DNA of 59,331 nucleotides from Parachlorella kessleri (lineage: Eukaryota; Chlorophyta; Trebouxiophyceae; Chlorellales; Chlorellaceae). Made by a program: the position numbers and the translations under genes. The notes beneath the pieces are model-generated. The model had not been told where the DNA came from and did not search any database. It saw nothing but the letters and a program-made list of their open reading frames with translations. Positions 40,501-53,900 of this stretch are shown here, in pieces (the first letter of the stretch is position 1; each line of letters opens with the position of its first letter). The DNA is taken from NCBI GenBank assembly GCA_001598975.1, contig BBXU01000542.1:1-59331 (forward strand). The letters are read 5' to 3'.

Positions 40501-42473
40501 GCCCTTGCTGCTTGCTGGTTGGAGTAGCCTGCTGGTGGGTTTGTAAATGTGAATGCCTACAGCAGCAGGAGCCTTGCGCAATATGCGAGATGCATCCTTC
40601 ATGTCCCGTATGTGCGTTGCTGCTACAATGTTGACAGCAGAGTTTATACGAGGCCTGACTGCTGTGCCCTAGTGAAGAGTGCCTGATTGTATAGCCCTGC
40701 CCCTGCAGATAGTCCACGAGGCAGCTGTAGAGGACTTTTCAGCCTCCAACCCCCAGCCAGCAGTGGATACGGCAGCAGTGTCCCAAGCCAATGGAGCCTC
40801 AAGGCCAGTCATGGCCAACGGCATCACCTCTGCCACTAGCAGCTCCACCCTGCACCAAGGGAAGACCACACGGCAGCACCACCTGCCGCGGCTGTCATTC
40901 TACTTGGATGGAGCGCACACAGCAGAGAGCATGGCTACCTGCGCCCACTGGTTTGCCGATGAAGTTGGCCGGGAAGCAGAAGAGGAGGGTGCGAGCACGG
41001 GAGAGGAGGGCTCAGCAGCAGCGGGCGCACTTGGGGTGGCACCAGGGGCTACGGTGGGCTCACCAGCTCTTGGAGGCGTGGTCGTGCAGCGGGTGCTCCT
41101 CTTCAACTGCATGCAGGTAGGCCAGCAGGGGTAGAGCGGTGTGTCCACATGCTTACTCCCCAGTTCCTGGGCAATGGACTAAATTACTTGCCACAGCGTG
41201 TTGATCCCAAGTTGCACCGCATTGTGTGAAAGGCCGATCGAGAGCTTTGTAGGCACACTGACCAGGGGCCCTGGCATTAAGCCTACCTTGTAGGGTCCCT
41301 GTGCCTGCGGCAAGCTCTTTGACGCCCCTACTCCTTGATGTGCAGGAGCGTGAGCCTCACAGCCTGCTGCAGCCACTAGCTCAGACCCTGGCCGAGAGGC
41401 GGGTGGGCTTCCACCACGCCCTCTTCGTGCCCCCCAACTCAACCTACAGCAAGGTCGGCCCTGCTGCCGAGGCCGCCGGTGGGCCCGACCTGTCCTGGCA
41501 GCAGTCGCTGCGGGGGGTCTGGGAGGCGCAGGCGGCGGCAGCAGTCGGAGGGGCAGCACGGAAACAGGTAGGCGCCCGAACGCCGCAAGGGAACCTGCCT
41601 GCGGTTCATGCGTGTAAGCTGTTGCAAACGGTGCCATGAGGCAGGCAGTGTACTCAGGTGCTGATGTTATAGACCTGTGACAGGGCTTCTGCATCAGGTC
41701 GTTGGGTATTGTCTTGCCGCTTGCAGGCGGGCCGGCCCCTTCCGCCTATCTCGCTGCCTCCCTTGCCCTGTATACCCAGCCTGTCGCTGCAAGACACTGC
41801 CCGAGGCGCTGTGCTGCCCAACCTCCAGGTGCGCAGGTGCTGTGTCGCTAATGGGTGTGTATCTTGATGCATTGGTTGTGCAGATGACTTCCGGGGCAGC
41901 ACACTAGACGGAGTGTAAGTATTTTTGTTTGTCCCAAGGACCGACTGGCGGGCAAGCAGCGGGTTTTGTGGACAAGGCAAGGAAGCTGTAGTTGCCGTTC
42001 GTAAGATAAATGTCCAGCTTGGTAACTGAGAAGTTGTGATTGCCTTGCTTCGTGCAGGCCACGCTAGAGTGGCTGCGGCGGTGTGTACGGGAGACGCCCT
42101 CCCTGCGCATGCAGGTATGTTTGTGAGGCCAAGAGCTTGTCGCCTTGCCTGCAATCTCGGGGTTGCACGGCAGGTTGTTCAGGTCTGGACCATGGGCGAG
42201 ACACTGCTGGCACAGCACATGCACAGGAAGGGCAAGGTTGCATGTGAACCGGGGCTCCTGTCCCCGGCAAGATGACCTGCCCACTACTGCTGCTGATGGA
42301 TCACAAAACGCGGAATGTACTTGGCTGGACACAGTCAGCTGCATGCAAGGTTTGCTTTGGGGGTTGGCTCAGGGACTGAATCTCGGCTTTCTGTCAGCAT
42401 TTTGCAGGTCTTGGTGACTGGCTCTCTCTACCTAGTGGGCGACATGCTCAAGCTACTGGGCAAGAGCTGCTGA
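37525..42473 (+). CDS. FPGS: Folylpolyglutamate synthase
   Basis: Eleven exons were read: 37525-37647, about 37787-37966, about 38178-38301, 38622-38778, 39558-39705, about 40131-40360, 40710-41115, 41345-41569, 41728-41829, 42059-42114 and 42408-42473. Diagnostic motifs are the P-loop [69 protein letters not shown] and [11 protein letters not shown]. The enzyme adds glutamates to tetrahydrofolates by ATP-dependent ligation, retaining them in cytosol or organelles. The exon at 40710 carries low-complexity insertions ([11 protein letters not shown] and neighbours). No transit peptide is visible before [14 protein letters not shown], so this form is probably cytosolic unless an upstream exon exists. 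The intron after 38778 contains a minisatellite that copies the donor site. Stop TGA follows [13 protein letters not shown]. Confidence 0.93.
38761..39235. repeat. 112-bp minisatellite copying a 5' splice site
   Basis: A unit of 112-114 bp is repeated about four and a half times, beginning with the last ~18 bases of folylpolyglutamate synthase exon 4. GTGAGT-type donors recur at 38779, 38893, 39005 and 39117. The first, second and fourth follow CTGCCG; the third follows CTGCCA. Each is preceded by CTGGGCA(A/G)CAC or a close variant. A fifth copy near 39210-39230 has lost the donor (AAACGGTGCCGATG). Copies differ by scattered substitutions. Confidence 0.88.
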
Positions 42474-43091
42474 CCTTGGGTAGTACTCCGATCTTGGGCC
42501 CATAATTATGAAGCATGTTGCTAGTAGGCTTCACGTCACTCTTGTCGAACAGGATTTTACCATAGTTTTCCAAATCCCAAAAACTTCCAAAACTCAACTT
42601 CCTGTGGAAGAGGCAACTACACGGAGATAGACGATGTCATTAGGTTGATGTAGTCAGGGCTTGCAATGCCAATGAACAGGGGTTGAGCTCCCCTGGGATG
42701 TTTACCTTTCATGGAAACATGTTTAATGCCAGATGCGACCTAAGAGCAACACGGGCAACTGCTCGTGTGACCCGATGGCTGGATCATGCAGAAGCCGCTT
42801 GTCAGCGCTCAGTTTGTCATCCTCTGGTCTGCAAATACTCTCAAAAGGTAGTGAATGTACCCAAGCTGGCATCTGCGAAGTCACGATGATGTTGCATCCT
42901 GTTACCATGTTTGCTGGACGCCATACCAACCAACCCTTGGGAGCCCTCCTCGTACTGAGAGCCACACGTCCCGCAAGGCTAACAAGCTGCTGCCCTACCA
43001 TACCAGGCCTTACGTCACGTACTGCTAAGCTCGCCCCAAGCCGTACTGTCAGCTGCCATGCCACCTCTCCGCTGCCACGCCACGCCTCTCA
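42474..43091. other. Convergent 3' intergenic stretch
   Basis: About 620 bp between the folylpolyglutamate synthase stop and the CTP synthase stop. No supported gene or RNA is seen. Confidence 0.5.
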
Positions 43092-46000
43092 TCAGCCGAC
43101 TGTGAAGTTAAGCTTGGCAGCCACTGCAGATGCCAGGTGGCCGTCCAGGCTGCCGCCATTCTCCAGGCTGCCCAAGCTGCTCAAGGGCAGGCTGCTCAGA
43201 GACTTGAGAGGGCCTGGCCGCACGGGCGACGCCACAGGGGTAGCCTTCCCTGCGGCAGTTCGGGGTGCAGTCACAGTGGCAGGTGCTGTAAGAAGGAAGC
43301 AGTAGGGTGACACAACCAATGCAGGCAGGTCAGCCAGGCCCGACCCTGCTGGCCAAGCTTTTAGAAGTAAAGCCACTTCGCAGAACAGTGGCCCAGGTGA
43401 CACTGGCTGTCCCGCCAGAAGTTGTCCCAGAGGACCAGCAGTAGCACGTGCAGCCCTGCATGGGCCTACCCAGCCTCCAATGCCGCCCTTGCCTGACAAG
43501 TAGGTGTCCAGCTTGCCGCTGGCTGCCAGGATGAGGCCAAGGAAGAGCGGTGACGGCTTGAAAGGCCGCGACTTGAACTCGGGGTGGAACTGCACCCAGG
43601 CAACAAGCTGAGGAGTTGACCTAGAAGCCTTGACCCAACCCCGACGAAACAACGAGTCAGGGCTATGGCACGTCGCGGCAATGGCACAAGAAGCATAACC
43701 AAGACCACCTCAACCCAGCCTGGCAGATTTTCAGGGGCGTGCCAACCCCAACACAGCCCCAGCCATGGACCAAGGGACTAACTCCCATGCGTCTCACAAC
43801 AAAGAGTTTTCCCATACCCCGTCTGGCATCCTCACACCCCACGCCCACCTGCCACCAAAACAAGCCGCCAGCCCTTCAAGGCGCCACGCCACAAGGCACC
43901 GCACATCACAGCCGCCACCGCAACCTACCTACGCAAACAGCACCGCGGCCACCTAGCACCTCACCTGTGCCGCCACGAAGAAGCGGTGGCCTGCCAGCTC
44001 GCAGATCTCCATGCGGGTCCCCGTCTCGTCGCGCCCCACAAAGCGCAGCCCGTGCTCCTCCAGTAGCGGCACCAGCTCCGGGTTGACCTCATACCTGCAA
44101 GGCAAGCACAGTTGCTGGTATTTCTTGTCGCTGGTGATTTTGTGCAGCTTCACTGGTAGAAAGATCAAAGATGAGCGAGCAAGTGACGAGAGGAACACTT
44201 GCTGGCTGTCGTGCTTGGAGCTATAACCTGCTTTACGTCACGCAGATGGCCCCCATATGCACCAAAAGTGACTGCCAGTCTGCATAGGTTGAGCTCGGCG
44301 CCAAGCCTGCTCAACTCTTCCGCCCTCCTACTAACCTGTGCCGATGCCGCTCGTCTACGTACTCCTCTTTCTGGTACAGCTTGGCCGAGATGCAGTCCAC
44401 CGTTTGCAGCAGCGTGCGCCGGGAGCCCAGCCGCATGGTGCCACCCTTGTGTGTTGTGGACCCTGCAGCCAGCCAGGACATGAGGTCAACAGCGGAGACC
44501 CCGCCTGGGAAGCTAACACATTGCCGAAGCTACTTCAGCCAGCTCACAAGTTGCCAAACCCAGGATCCCAGTTGCGAGACCCCGTCTGTGTCATGGGTTA
44601 TACTTTGCAGCGCACTGAGCGAGTTGCAGAACCCTGGTGCAACAGGCTGTATGAGCAGGGTCCTTGCACATCCCCTGTGGTGCAAAGGCTCAACCTGCGA
44701 GACAGTGCTTCACACTGCCTTTGCCTGCTCCTTGGCTTCCGCTCATGCAATGCGTGCGAGGCTAAACGCTACTACCATCTAGCGGCTCTTGCCATGAGCA
44801 GTGCCTGCCTCGGCAACACAGCTTGGGCATAAATAGCCAGCAGCCAGCAAGCACACCTTCTGGCATGAAGACGACGGTTGGGTTGGGTGTGGCTGCGTCA
44901 AACTCGGTACTGTTGGCCTCAGCCCAGCCCAGCACGTTCCGTGCAAACTCGATCACAGCTATCTGCAGGAAAAGAAGTCAGCGAGTCGGGCTGGCAGGAG
45001 GCAGGCCATACCGTGGCAGCAATGCCAGCTACCTGTCGATAGCAGCAGGGCATGGCGACTCTGTCAGCGGACAGACTGACCAGAAACATCCTGCACCATG
45101 GTGCTTTGGGGCATGTGCAATGACTGCCCAGGGTAACACAGCTCCACACACCTTGTTCCCTCACAGCTGCATGCCCAGGCAGACGCCACGATGAATTTTT
45201 GTTGTCAGACCCGGGCATCAACGGGCCGGCCAGAGATCCACATACGCGCGTGGATAGCTGCTCACCCTGCTGCTGGAAAGAGTTGCAACCAAGGACCAGT
45301 GCTGCGCACCTGCATGCCCAAGCAGATACCCAGGTACGGCCGGTCGTTGACACGTGCGTAGTTGGCCGCCAGTATCTTGCCCTCCACGCCGCGGTTGCCA
45401 AAGCCGCCCGGCACCAGGATGCCGTCCGCGTTGTGCAGCTTCTCCCAGGCAGCTGCGACAACAGGCAACGCCACAATCCACAAGGTAGGCTATGAGGGCC
45501 AGGCCTTTAAGACAGCCACACGTGGGCATTAGATTGTCAGTCGAGGGAAATTTGCCTACCAGGCCGTGCACACCACTGAGCCAAGTATACCGTGGCATAT
45601 ATGCGCCAGACCGCCTAGGCAGCAGCCCCGCACTACACAACCCAACGAGTTTGTACTGCTACAGCACCTAACTCTACTCCCACACTCCTACACTTTCATT
45701 ACCCCTCCCCAGGTGGCTCCCAACCCCATAGAATTCGATTCTGCACAATGCTACCAACCATACCCAAGGTGCCTCCCAATCCCACAGGAGTCGATTCTGC
45801 ACAGTGCTTCCAACCATGCCCACCCATTAAGGTCAACAAAAAGGGGGGACTGACCCCGGAGCGCCAACACAACTGAATAATATGTGATCTGCGCAGAGGT
45901 TTGATCACCATCTAAATGGGGCCGCTGTCTCTGTCCGCTGTTTCATGTGGGAGGCCTTCACTCAGCCGACTTGCTAGCCACCCACACCCCACCCACCGCT

Positions 46001-48764
46001 ATCAGTACTGTGGTCGAAAGCCACCTACAGCCACCCACCGTCATACGCAGCAGAGTCCTCTGCCTTTGTCTGCGGCTCCAGATGTGATGCCTCCACCCAA
46101 TCAATCTGCAGCTTGCGGTTGGCTGCCAGGCAGGCGTGCTGCAGCGCCTTGATAACGGACAGGTAGGCGTCGGAGAGGTCGGTGTACTTGCCCACCATGG
46201 CAATCTTGACCAGCTGCAGCAGGCGAGGGAGCCAAGAGTGTGGCACAATGGGCATGACCAGGGTTAGTAGGTAGTGGTAGATCAGTCAGTGTACTAGCCT
46301 GCCCCGGCAACGCATGTCTCATTAGGTGGGGTCACGGCGGGCGAGCGGGCAGCAAGCAGAGCGGACCCTCGCACAACCATGCCAGAGTTCATCCGGCGGG
46401 CTGCTCAGTGCAGCTGCCGGCCTGCTACTGCCACAGGTGCCTTGAAGCAGCGGTCAGGATTGCCAACCTGCATTTAACTGTTAGTGCCCCAGCATGGAGT
46501 CTTTTCCTTCCACCAACACTACCGCTGATTGCGCCCGCCCTACCTGCCGCAAGTTGTCCCACTTGTCTGCCAGGCCTGCCTTCCAGTGGGACAGGTTAAT
46601 CTTCTCTGCGCCCTTCAGCCCCAGGATGTTGCTGATGGTCAGATGCGCTCCCTGCAGCACACAACTGGCATGTATAGCAAACATCAACCAAGCTGTGCAG
46701 CACACTGGCACAGACCACTGCCCATCCAGAAAGCAGACCAGCACCACTCCCTGCTGAGTGTTGCAATGAGCATACAGACACTTCTGCCCTCATTCACAAG
46801 CAATCAATGGACGTCAGTCCCCCCCAGTCTGTTGCTTGTAGCTGAGTCGGCGATGCATGCCCAGTATGCCATCATTCACCTGGGCTTGCATCATCAAGGG
46901 CACCCGCCAGATATTTGAGACATCATGCATTGTGAGGACCTGGTTGACCGGCACGTGGCAGAACATGGCCTGCGTGGCAGGGAGGACAGCATGGTAGGCA
47001 CAGTGCGTCGGCCACAGCTACCATGATCAACTACCTAGCGTTTCCGCACACTCACTACACTTGCTTGGCGTAGAAATATCTAAAAACTTCATTCTTTCAC
47101 TGGCTACCTTATCAACAACCACCCTTCCCCTGGGCCACCTAGCCTCCTTGCCCACCAGAATAACAACATGTAGGGGAAGGCCTTCTAGAACCAGCCTCTC
47201 TCACCAGCTTCTCCTTGACTGACTCCCCCAGCGGCTCAGAGGACCGGCAGGCCAGCAGCGTGGGATTGAGGCCCAGCGAGCGCAGCGTGGCCACGCTCTG
47301 CTGCGTTGGCTTGGTCTTCTGCTCCCCCACCACGCCAATCACCGGCACCAGGCTGACGTGCACCACGCAGAAGTTGCCTGCAGGGGCACAGGGAGGAGTT
47401 CAAGAAGTGTTAGAGGCGGGTCGCGGATGAGGGTGGCAATGAGGCCTGCAAATCTTCTCAACATCCTCAAGCGGGACCGTTCAACAAGGCTGTGGGGTGC
47501 ACTTGAGACGCACCCCAACCGCACCAAATACCTCGCTGGCTTGCGCTAGCCCCTGCCTGCTGCTTTACAAGCGTAGGCTCGTGTACTCCCTTGCATTCCA
47601 GGAGTCCTTACTCACCAGGCCCCACTCGCCACTGGAACTGCCGCAGCGCCTCAATGAACGGCATGGACTCGATGTCCCCCACAGTGCCTCCCAGCTCAAT
47701 GACACACACGTCAGGCACGCCGTCGCGGCCGTCGACAGGGATGTGCGCCACGCGCTGAATCCAGTCCTGGATGGCATCAGTGATGTGTGGCACGACCTGG
47801 ACTGTCTTTCCCAGGTAGTCGCCCCGCCGCTCACGCGCGATCACTGACTGCAGGGAGGGAGAGAACGGTGGAAACGGGTCGATGTGGAAGGCATGTTGGG
47901 AGGGAGATTAGGATAACGGCAGGGTGAATGTGCAAGGAGGTTTGCAGGAGATTACAGTAAGTCACGACGAGGCAGGGCACGAGTGGTTCCTCAACTTGGA
48001 TCTGTGATAGAGGCCCATGTCACCGTATTGCAATAAGCAGCGTCTCTAATAGCAAGGCTCCTCCTCTCCCCAAGGCTGTTCGCATGTGAATAAGGCAGGC
48101 AAAAGTGACAATTCATGCTTCCATGTGCTGCTTGCTCGCCTGGTATACTTTGCCGGTGGTCAGGTTGTTGTCTTTGGACAAAGAAATATCCAAAAAGCGC
48201 TCATAGTTCCCCAGGTCCAGGTCAGCCTGCGGCACAGCAGCCTGATGTTGCCACCAAGCTTGTCCTCAGGTCTCTTCCAGTGCTCACCCTGCCAAGGTCC
48301 CAACCAGCAGCTGCACTGCTGCAGTTGCCTCGGCCAGTCCACACGGCCAGGCACCAGCCCTACTGCAGCTGAGCCGCCTCCCTGCTTCGCTAATTCTCTA
48401 GGCCCCCCGGGCAGCAAGCGTCAGCTGTGGAGGTGCAGGCGTTTAATACATGAAGCTCCCATGCTCACCTCACCGCCATCGTCAAGCACAAACACCTCCC
48501 CATGCTCGAAGGGTGACATAGTGCCGGCATCGACATTGAGGTAGGGGTCTGCAACACAGAGCCGTCCAGGCTCCCAGTGATCAGTTCCAGACAGGGCCTG
48601 CGGGCCTGGAGGGCCCAGGGGCTGCGTCAGGAAAGCAGAGCCTTACCAATCTTAATAGATGTGACCCTGTGTCCGCATGCCTGCAACAGCACGCCTATCG
48701 AGGAGGCGGTCACGCCCTTCCCTAGGCCGCTAACAACGCCTCCTGTTACCAGCACATATTTCAT
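43092..48764 (-). CDS. CTPS: CTP synthase (glutamine-hydrolysing)
   Basis: At least thirteen exons. Exon 1 (48647-48764) reads [20 protein letters not shown], the synthetase P-loop. Then come [20 protein letters not shown] (48471-48549), [13 protein letters not shown] (48141-48231), and [18 protein letters not shown] with [17 protein letters not shown] (47612-47849). The next are [15 protein letters not shown] (about 47206-47378), [20 protein letters not shown] (about 46040-46212), and the glutaminase nucleophile motif YLGICLGMQ (about 45308-45453). [16 protein letters not shown] (about 44335-44462) precedes the catalytic His-Pro-Glu in FHPEF (exon top 43589). The enzyme makes CTP from UTP, ATP and glutamine. 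All catalytic features are present. After the last conserved helix a Pro/Ala/Ser-rich C-terminal extension runs to 43092. The intron whose donor is at 48138-48139 appears to be GC-AG. Confidence 0.95.
45716..45826. repeat. Two-copy ~55-bp tandem repeat in CTP synthase intron
   Basis: Two imperfect copies in tandem share CTCCCAA(C/T)CCCA, TCGATTCTGCACA(A/G)TGCT and CCAACCAT(A/G)CCCA. They lie in the intron between the exons at about 45308-45453 and 46040-46212. No function is apparent. Confidence 0.65.
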
Positions 48765-50942
48765 GTTGCAGGCTGGTAAATACTGGTTGGGCGGCCTACA
48801 CCGTTGGCATCAAACTATTCAAAAAGAGCGGGCCTACGATGTTTTGTATGCTAAAACTGAACTTTAGAACTATTTTTCAGCGTGCTCGGCTGTACTCTTG
48901 AAGCGGCCGCTTGCGGCGAGAGGGGATCCGGCAGGAGGATCTGATTCCGCATGTGTTAGTCAGCCAGCATCAGCAAGGACAGGCATTGCAACAGATGGTA
49001 GGCAGCTCGTTTGGTCACACACCGCCCAGCAAGGATGCACAGAGGAGACGTCCAAGGCACGAAATCCAAACAAGGCAGATTTTGTAGAGCTCAACAAGAA
49101 CCCCGGCTGCAACATGGCAGCACACACTGCACAAGTTCGGCACCTTCTCCCTCAGCTTCAGACTGCTCCGAGGACGCCTACATGTTCGCAAAGCGGACCA
49201 AGGCGGAGCTCCAACGCAATACACGGAAGCACACAGGCCCCATAAGAGCGCCGACAGCCATGGAAACGAACTCAATTTTTGTTGGCTGCCTTGAAGGTTT
49301 TCCCTGTGTTTCTTAACAGGGTTTTTCTCCTTTGATGCAGCCCTGGCCCCATCCGCCTGTTTCTTCGTGGTCCGCAATGTAATAATAATAATAATAACAG
49401 ATGGTAGGCAGCTGTGAACAGGCTTGACTGAATGCACTGGCTGCCTCTGATTGAGGTAATTGTGCCACAGCAGTGCTTTCAACATAGAAATGAAAATGGG
49501 GCAAGAAAAGGGCTCTTCAATCCCGCAATCCCTGATTGCCTGAGCTCAACCTTGTAGGCCTGTGAAGGTATCAAGCGCCAAGATAATATCTAGCCTGGCA
49601 AGGCACAAGGCTGTTTGACACCTTAGTACCTACAGGGTGCATAGGAGAGAGAGGCTAGGTACCATAGTAGCATAGCACACACTTCTTCAACACTTCCAAC
49701 ACTCGAATCCACAATGATACCCAAATACAAGGGCATGGCACAGCTGCAAGCACAGGGCATGGATGTTCGCTCCCCTGGCAGGTAAAGTGGGCGCGCGGAC
49801 AAGTGGGGGCAAAGAGACAGTCACCGGCACCTACCAGTCACAGGTCGACTAGTCAAACCAAGTAGGCCAGAAAAACTTAAGGAGGCCAGAAAAACTCGAA
49901 AAACAAGCTTGCCACTGAATGTCACCTGGCTCAAGGAGAAAACACGCAACTGTCACCACCTATATCCTACACAAACATGTCTTCCTTACACCTCAGAACC
50001 TCATGCAGGCAAAGCCACCACTGGCCCTACATCCACTTAGTAACCATTGCAAGGGTTGGCCATGGAACATGGCAGCACATCATTCGCAGTCATGTTTGCA
50101 GCAGGGGCAGTGCAGCAAGTTGGAATGCGGAATGCAATACCTCATATCGAGGAAAATTGGTGCCCTAGTAGGCGAGATAAGTGTACAGGCAGGGACCCCA
50201 GTGGTAAAACGCATCGTGGGCATGTAATGGTATACAAAGGGGCTCAATCATTAGGTCAGGGTATCATTCCACGACCCTCGCCCTCTATTCCTCAACCAGG
50301 CGGGTAACAGATCCCAGCACACCCCAACCCCTTTCACAATCCAGAGGCTGGACCCAACTGCGATGACGACCTTAGCCACCTGGTAAGCATTCCATGCATG
50401 TAAAAGACCACAGATAGAAATGAGGGCCTCGCCAACAAATGGGCTAGGGAGTCACAGACACAGCCTGGTAAGAAGTGAAAGCATCCGTGTTGCCACAGCT
50501 AGCCGGCCATTCAGTACAAGGCACGGGGGAGCCGAAATGAACAATCCTTTCTACCTAGGGTCAAAGTAATAGCTTACACGCCTAAATACCTAGGGTGGAT
50601 CCCGCTAGTAAATCCCAACAGGCTCAAAATCGCGGAAAACTTTAGGTGAAAAACAGCAGGGTGGCAGCATGTAAATGCTCCAACCTAACTGTCGTTCCCG
50701 TTGGTGTCGTTCTTGCTTTCCTCCAACTCCCAATAACCGTTGCCATAATGAGATGCGCAACTACGACTTTGACTAGTAGCACTCACTAGTTCTGGTGGCA
50801 TGAAGGCCAGCTCACGGGTCCCTGCCCACGCCCTCACCCCTCGCGCCTTCCCTTTCCCCTTGCTGTCACGCTTCCCTGGGCACCAATAACAACCTTCCCC
50901 CCATAACGCCTTCATATAAGCCACTTACTCGCCTGGGCAAGC
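48765..50942. other. 2.2-kb stretch without recognisable gene
   Basis: This is the upstream region of CTP synthase and the downstream region of the kinase-like gene, both on the minus strand. The open frames are short and lack family resemblance. An 18-base word (AACAGATGGTAGGCAGCT) occurs twice, at 48990-49007 and 49396-49413, the second abutting an AAT trinucleotide run (49380-49397). No tRNA, rRNA or mobile-element ends were found. Confidence 0.5.
49380..49397. repeat. AAT trinucleotide run
   Basis: About six ATA/AAT units form a microsatellite in the stretch upstream of CTP synthase, immediately before the second copy of the 18-base repeated word. Confidence 0.85.
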
Positions 50943-53900
50943 TCAGGTCTCTACCACGGTGGCAGCATAGCCTTGCTCCTCCACCAAGTGGTCCAGGTAG
51001 CGCAGCACATAGTTGCGGCGGTGCAGCAGCTCGCGCATCTCCCGCTCGCTCAGCACGTCAGAGAACTGCAATGCAGGGGTAAAGGCAGTAAAGACCTAAG
51101 AGGAGAGCAAAGGAGTAGTGGAACCCAAGGCGCACATGAAGCTTAGGAAGCATGTTGCCATCAGATGGACGGAGGCCGTCAGGGTGAAACCCAGTGACCA
51201 TGGGACCCAAAATGCTTTGCAGTTGCTGGGCCCTCGGCGCTTGCCCACCCCTATTCCCATCCTGAGGGGTCACAATGTCGCCTAGCCTGCCTTTGCAGGC
51301 CGGGGTCGTCTCACCTTCTGAGAGATGGTCGCGGCATCAAGGAAGCGGAGTCGCAGGTAGGTCTTTGCGCTCACACAGCGCACTGCAGGAGCTAGTTCGA
51401 TGACTCACACCAAGGGCAGGGCACGCTAAGGCCAGGATCACAGGCCTGAACAGCTCCCATCTAAAGGCTCGCAGGCCGACAAATCTATTTGTCGAATAAA
51501 CTACATTGTGCTGCCATGACACACATTGGTGCAATGACTATTACTATTGCACATCCATGCACCTCGGTGGCCCTAACTTAGCACCCGCCTGACTACTCTT
51601 CAAGCAGACAAGCGACACCATACCGCGATTGCTTGTCTCTAGCAGCCAGGCATGCAGACTGGCCGCAATGCCCTCGTCAACCACACCACCCACCCACCTG
51701 GTCCTGTCTGGAAGGCGTTTTCATGCTGCATGGTGACATGCGCGTCCCGCCGGAAGCCTGCCGCATGGTCGATCAGCGCAGGGCGCAGGTCCCCACACCA
51801 GCAGCCGCCTTCCCAGGCGCCCTGGGCCCAGTGCCTACCAAGCAGGAAATGCCCTGCAGACAGAAAGTTGTTTATGTCGACAGTGAACGACCAAGAAGCG
51901 TGCCTGGGGACTAGCGCACAGGTTGCCTAGCCAATGAAGCCAGCGAGCACCAGAGGGATCACAGTCCCGTCCGGTAGCCTCCACAGGCGGAACACGTCTG
52001 CATGTCATTAGGGACGGTCCCTATGCAAACATACACCAAACGCCGCCATGTATGGACTGAGGGCTTCAAAAATCAAGCGGCAAGTTTACTTCGGCGGCAG
52101 CTTACCATGGTGTCTGTCAGAGTTGTGGAGAAGGACGTCTAGGATGCGGGTGTCACTGAGGAGGACCTGCACGCAGGCACCAATGAGTCCCTTGCATACA
52201 TGCACAATATCCAGCGCATATCAAACCGCACACCCACACCTACCTATGTGAGTCATTGTGGAAGGCCGTTGGGTTGCCAGAAAGGCAGATGGTAATCCAT
52301 GAGGTGCCCTCATTGCGCTGCTGCCATACATCCCCAGCAACTCAGGCTACAGCCGGCCGACTGTTGGCACTGCTTGATGATCTCAAGCGGACGAGGACCA
52401 GGCAAGAGCTCCCTTACACAATGCGTCTGAAGCTAGCGCAGGCGACATACACACCTCCCTCATGAAAACATAAGAGCCCTTGTAGCGAGACACTCACGTC
52501 ACTCTTCATACCCCAGAGCTCAAAGGAGTAGTGCTTCAACTGCGAGGCATTCTCTATCCAGTACATCATGGCCCCTTCCTCATGGCACACGCCGCCCTCC
52601 TCGCCCCCCAAGTCAATCTCGATGCCGCCGCGCCTGCAAGAAAGCAGAGAAACATGTCTCAGCGGCTAGCACTTTGCCGGGGGGGGGGGGGTGGGGGGGG
52701 CGACAAGTTCGTAATTTTGTCAGCCCGGCCGGTCTTGTACATAGCATGCATTTTCATAGAAGCTGGATCCATGAGTTTCCCTCGGTGACAGGTTGCATTC
52801 CTACCCATTCCTGCCCACATCCTGACCCCGGCCTCTTGTAGTGGTATGGGCACCTTGAGGTTGCAGCTAACGCGTGCAAAAAGCTTGGACCAACGCTGTC
52901 CGCATCTGGGCAGCATGAACTACTGACCATCATCGAGCACCACCAAGACTAATGACATGGAGTGGGCTTCGTAGGTTACCACCAGGCCCACACCATCTCG
53001 TCATGCAGGCTCTTACTCAGCGGTACCACTCAGAATAAAAACCCTCACTCAGGATATCACAGACACATAAGCACAAATCGCCCGACCACTTCCAACCGCA
53101 ATAGACCAAAAACTAACACCTGCCTGCAGCCACTCAAATGGTCACCTGTAGGCCACCGGAGGCACGTAGTCCATCCCCAGCATGAGGTTCAGCTCGTACG
53201 CCACCCACTCTATGGGAGCCCTGTGCCAGCCGTCCGCATCCCCAGGCACCCGGGGCTTGAACACAGCGCGCACCCGGCGGCCGGTGTGCGGGTCGGCTAG
53301 CTGCACAGCATGAGCAGCCCAATGAGCATGCTGTGAGCTTGGTGGCTGGCAGCAGCGAACCCTAAGTCTGCTGGGTACGGAAAATGCGAAGAGTCGCAAA
53401 GCTTGGAGGTCAGGGGTGATGTTGTGAGCCTGACGCCATGTCAGAAATTGATTGGCTGCCGGCCGTCCACTGCAAACTGCAATTCAAATGGGAACATCCG
53501 GATGTGACAACACGTAAGCAATCAACAAACAAATGCACCAAAGGGAGTGAGGTTGAGGTCCGGGTCTAGCCCTTGTGCAAAGCCTAACCAGACGCTTACC
53601 TCCAGGACGTACGACTCATGCCCAAACTGGGAGGGGCGGTTGCGCTCAGCGCTGACGATCTTCCCGTGGGCCAGTATCCTATTAATCTCATCATGATGCT
53701 GCAGCCGCTCTGGGACATGCACATGCGCCTGTGAGGCCTGCAGTGACCAACACAATGCAGCCTTGCCACCTTCACAATCTCCTGCTGCTGAAGGTAGTTC
53801 CCTCACTCAAACAGGCAAGTGAGCTCTCGACCTGAGCCCCGTGATGGCAAGGTTTCAATGACAGCACCCTCAACCCGTTTACCGCCGACGCCTTGCAAGC

